From the NCBI GenBank assembly GCA_017306865.1, contig JAFKHH010000014.1, forward strand, positions 124,001 through 188,000: 64,000 nucleotides of DNA, read 5' to 3'. The first letter of the stretch is position 1; every line of letters starts with the position of its first letter. Position numbers and translations under genes: made by a program. The notes beneath the pieces are model-generated. The model made no database searches. It had not been told where the DNA came from and was given only the letters and a program-made list of their open reading frames with translations. Positions 61,802-64,000 of the stretch are shown one piece after another. This DNA comes from Filimonas sp. (GTDB taxonomy: Bacteria; Bacteroidota; Bacteroidia; Chitinophagales; Chitinophagaceae).

Positions 61802-62389
61802 ATGCGAAAACTTATTTTCTTTTTTAGCATAATCATACTGGCTTTTTCCTGCAAACGGGAACAAAGTAAATATCCGCATGTACTCATTCAGACCAAACTG
61901 GGCGATATAGAAATAGAATTATACCCGGACAAAGCACCCAAAACAGTAGCGGCTTTTTTATCTTATGTAGATTCTGGTTTTTATAAGAACACAAGCTTCT
62001 ATCGCATACTGAATTTAGAAAACCAACCAACAAATGCACCTAAGTCTGAGCTGATACAGGGTGGCATGTGGCGTACAAACGCAAAAAAAGCTGCTAGCAT
62101 TCCGGGCATTCCACACGAGACTACGCAACAAACACACATCCTACATACCAATGGTACTATATCACTGGCACGTACAGAACCTGGCACTGCCGGAACAGAA
62201 TTTTTTATCTGTATTGGCGATCAGCCGGGCTTTGATTATGGCGGTGTAAATAATGCAGACGGACAGGGTTATGCAGCTTTTGGTCGTATAGTAAGGGGTA
62301 TGAACCTGGTACGTACTATTTATAACAGGCCGGAGAATGATCAGTACTTTGATCCGCCTGTAGATATATTTGATATAGTGAGAAAGTAG
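61802..62389 (+). CDS. Cyclophilin-type peptidyl-prolyl isomerase lipoprotein
   Basis: A 195-residue periplasmic or membrane-attached isomerase of the cyclophilin family. The lipobox is LAFSC (Cys17). Cyclophilin blocks are GDIEIELYPDKAPKTVAAFLSYVDSGFY, SFYRI, ELIQGGMW, TISLARTEPGTAGTEFFICIGDQPGFD and YAAFGRIVRGMNLV. The usual FHRVI catalytic block is FYRIL and the QGGD block is QGGMW, so activity may be altered. It catalyses Xaa-Pro isomerisation in folding outer proteins. Confidence 0.92.
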   Translation: MRKLIFFFSIIILAFSCKREQSKYPHVLIQTKLGDIEIELYPDKAPKTVAAFLSYVDSGFYKNTSFYRILNLENQPTNAPKSELIQGGMWRTNAKKAASIPGIPHETTQQTHILHTNGTISLARTEPGTAGTEFFICIGDQPGFDYGGVNNADGQGYAAFGRIVRGMNLVRTIYNRPENDQYFDPPVDIFDIVRK

Positions 62390-62394
62390 TCGTT

Positions 62395-62470
62395 GAATTA
62401 TTACATGATTGTATTGTTTCATTGTTGAGCTTACTCTCCTCACACCTTATTCCTTATTGCTTAAACCTTA
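62395..62470. repeat. Family B and D words
   Basis: TTGAATTATTACATGATTG and CACCTTATTCCTTATTGC words fill the gap before the next small gene. Confidence 0.4.
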
Positions 62471-62473
62471 TTT

Positions 62474-62698
62474 ATGGAAGATTATATAATTAATGCTGGC
62501 GAAATAGAAGAATTACAGACGATCAAAGACATGCAGGCGCTCGATCTCATTTTTGACAAGGCAAAGGTGAATATTGTGCGCGGCGGCATTGTTGCATTAG
62601 TGAGAAAACAACTATCAGGTGAGACAACAAAGTTTGACTCATTTTCAACGTTGGATGATTTAGGAAACTATAAGAAACAAATTTATAAATACCTGTAG
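62474..62698 (+). CDS. Small hypothetical protein
   Basis: A 74-residue soluble protein of unknown function with mixed charge (EDYIINAGEIEELQTIKDMQALDLIFDKAKVNIVRGG). The helical N-terminal half, a short VNIVRGGIVALV strand and a helical C-terminus look protein-like. No signal peptide or membrane segment is present. It lies 84 bases after the cyclophilin gene on the same strand and ends before a strong terminator, so both may share a transcript. Confidence 0.6.
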   Translation: MEDYIINAGEIEELQTIKDMQALDLIFDKAKVNIVRGGIVALVRKQLSGETTKFDSFSTLDDLGNYKKQIYKYL

Positions 62699-62740
62699 AA
62701 GCGAGATTGTTGAATTGTTGCATGGTTAAATTGTTGGGTA

Positions 62741-62787
62741 AATAAAAGGTGGGCCACTTTTTTGAAAGTGGCCCACCTTTTATTTTT
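62741..62787. terminator. Strong terminator
   Basis: AAAAGGTGGGCCACTTT (62744-62760) and AAAGTGGCCCACCTTTT (62765-62781) form a perfect 17-bp stem, and TATTTTT follows. It resembles the terminators at 26529 and 28550. Confidence 0.9.
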
Positions 62788-62794
62788 ACTGCCT

Positions 62795-62848
62795 CGGTTC
62801 GTGTCTTCACGAACCGCCTTTGCACGCAGGTTCGTGAGGACACGAACC
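62795..62848. repeat. Inverted pair of REP-like hairpins (BIME-like) in a gene-free stretch (62699-63173)
   Basis: CGGTTCGTG-TCTT-CACGAACCG (62795-62816) and GGTTCGTG-AGGA-CACGAACC (62829-62848) are perfect hairpins in opposite orientation, 12 bases apart. The rest of the gap has no gene; family B words (CAATTTAACCATGCAACAA) lie at 63142-63172. Confidence 0.7.
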
Positions 62849-63173
62849 AGGGCGGTTGGAACAAAGGAAACACAGAAGAGATACCAAGAGTCGCTACGCG
62901 GCTCTCCTATGCGTCCTATGTTATCCTTACTGAATCAAACTCTTCCATTACTCAACAGATTTTAAAATATCTATGTGGCTATGTACCTATGCTTCTATGT
63001 GGTAAAAAATCTATGTTCCTCCCGGTATGTTACCGGGACAAGTTATGTGGTGAAAAAAAATCGCTTCGGTCTGCTACGTACTTATTGAAGTTGACATCTA
63101 CGATAAAGACACGAACCAGAGCGAGGAATCATTAAACCATATAACAATTTAACCATGCAACAATTTAACCTGC

Positions 63174-64000
63174 CTACAATTTAATCACCACCTTCCCTAC
63201 ATGTGCGCCACTGCTGAAATATGCAAACGCGTCTAATGTTTTGTCGAAGGCAAATACTTTATCTATCACAGGTTGCAATTTTGTTGTTTCTATCGCTTGT
63301 ATAAAATGTTCAAACTGTTCCCTGCTACCTACTGAGATGCCACGCAAACTTGCATTTGTAGCGATAGCGCTAAAAATATCTACCTGCGCCACTGGCGTAT
63401 CCAGTAAACCAACTAACCCGATAAAACCGTCAGGGTCAATTGCTTTTAATGATTTATTTACAGAATCGCCGCCCACTACATCCAGTATTACATCTACACC
63501 TTTCCCGTTCGTTAAGCGCCTTGCTTCTTCATGCCAGTTGGGATTGGTTTTGTAATTGATCACTTCGTCTGCACCCAGGGCTTTTAGTTTTTCCAGTTTC
63601 GCATCAGAAGAAGAAGTTGCGATCACTTTTGCTCCTATAGCTTTTGCTATCTGCAATGCGAAAATGGATACGCCGCCTGTTCCCTGTGTAAGCACAGTTT
63701 GCCCGCTACGCAAGCCCGCATATTCTACCAGTCCCGTCCATGCTGTTAAGCCCGCAATAGGTAGTGTGGAAGCGGCCTCGCTAGCCAGGCTGTCCGGCGT
63801 ACGCACCAGTGCATCTTCGTGCGAGGTAATATATTCCGCCAGCACACCGGGTGTTTCGATGCCACTTTTGTAGCGGAAAGCATCGGGTGTTTTAGTACCT
63901 GCCAGCCATTTTTTAATAAAGTGAACGGTAACACGGTCGCCTTTTTTCCAGCGGGTCACATTTGCCCCCACCCCTTCTACAATGCCTGCCCCATCAGAAA
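63174..64000 (-). CDS. Zinc-type alcohol dehydrogenase/quinone oxidoreductase family protein, N-terminus outside window
   Basis: Medium-chain dehydrogenase/reductase; the gene is cut by the right edge, and the frame stays open to 64000 (SDGAGIVEGVG upstream of ANVTRWKKGDRV). The NAD(P)-binding Rossmann motif is TVLTQGTGGVSIFALQIAKAIGAKVIATSSS. LPIAGLTAWTGLVEYAGLRSG precedes it. GADEVINYKTNPNWHEEARRLTNGKGVDVILDVVGG and a VVIKL end are typical. No structural-zinc cysteines are seen in the visible part, as in quinone oxidoreductase-like members. Substrate unknown. Confidence 0.88.
   Translation of the reverse strand, partial: SDGAGIVEGVGANVTRWKKGDRVTVHFIKKWLAGTKTPDAFRYKSGIETPGVLAEYITSHEDALVRTPDSLASEAASTLPIAGLTAWTGLVEYAGLRSGQTVLTQGTGGVSIFALQIAKAIGAKVIATSSSDAKLEKLKALGADEVINYKTNPNWHEEARRLTNGKGVDVILDVVGGDSVNKSLKAIDPDGFIGLVGLLDTPVAQVDIFSAIATNASLRGISVGSREQFEHFIQAIETTKLQPVIDKVFAFDKTLDAFAYFSSGAHVGKVVIKL

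Overview
The window looks like chromosomal DNA of a Bacteroidota bacterium, most likely close to the Chitinophagaceae. The indicators are TAnnTTTG-type -7 promoter elements placed just before start codons, few clear Shine-Dalgarno sequences, a secreted M43 protease with a type IX secretion C-terminal domain, an ECF sigma/FecR/STN surface-signalling set, a DUF2723 membrane protein, 7TMR-DISM kinases, MqnE of the futalosine menaquinone route, and a CzcA/AcrB efflux operon. The DNA is moderately AT-rich and no plasmid, phage or tRNA gene was seen.

Layout. 1-3.1 kb: DUF2723 protein (cut by the left edge) and a DUF4258 protein. 3.3-8 kb: mtaB, two small genes, then a minus-strand ddl / PASTA protein / rhodanese operon. 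8.2-13 kb: divergent ferredoxin and LuxC-type acyl-CoA reductase, an HtrA protease, and divergent GH13 amylase and APC permease. 14.5-19.5 kb: a signalling cluster of a response-regulator/kinase hybrid, a 7TMR-DISM kinase, a GNAT-like protein and a lone receiver. 19.6-27 kb: thioredoxin, nucleoside permease, secreted metalloprotease, mqnE. 27-28.5 kb: a MerR regulator divergent from an NTF2-like exported protein and an isochorismatase-like hydrolase.

28.6-39.0 kb is a long minus-strand aromatic amino acid cluster, read in the order pheA, aminotransferase, tyrA, DEAD-box helicase, DAHP synthase/chorismate mutase, an IS200/RAYT-like transposase gene, aroB, aroA, aroC. In front of pheA lies a complete, apparently leaderless Phe/Tyr attenuator: a 29-residue leader peptide with ten consecutive Phe/Tyr codons, an antiterminator and a terminator. 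This is the strongest find in the window.

39.6-42 kb: twin small lipoproteins, then a sigma factor followed one base later by a membrane protein that joins an anti-sigma-like N-terminus to an HtrA-type protease. 42.4-49.3 kb: RND efflux operon with divergent LysR. 49.7-52.2 kb: MFS exporter with divergent AraC. 52.4-58.7 kb: TonB receptor, then ECF sigma / FecR / STN-repeat protein. 59-64 kb: DPP-IV-type peptidase, cyclophilin lipoprotein, small protein, alcohol-dehydrogenase-like gene cut by the right edge.

The gaps between genes are unusual. Nearly all carry inverted repeats built from a few recurring word families, called here A (TTTGAGATTTGAAATTTGA), B (AATTTAGCCATGTAACAA), C (CTCACAACTGACAACTCAC), D (CCTTATACCTTATCCCTTA), E (TTTCAAATGAAACTTGTAA), F (CGTGAGACGGCAATCGTGAA), G (TATATACTTTACAAACTCT), H (GCAAAGGATACGCAGAG) and I (TTCAATATTCAACGCTCAA). 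Pairs of one family often enclose pairs of another. Separate GC-rich hairpins with conserved AGGA or GGA loops look like REP/BIME elements, and the HUH transposase gene at 32.2 kb is a candidate for the enzyme that spreads some of these repeats.
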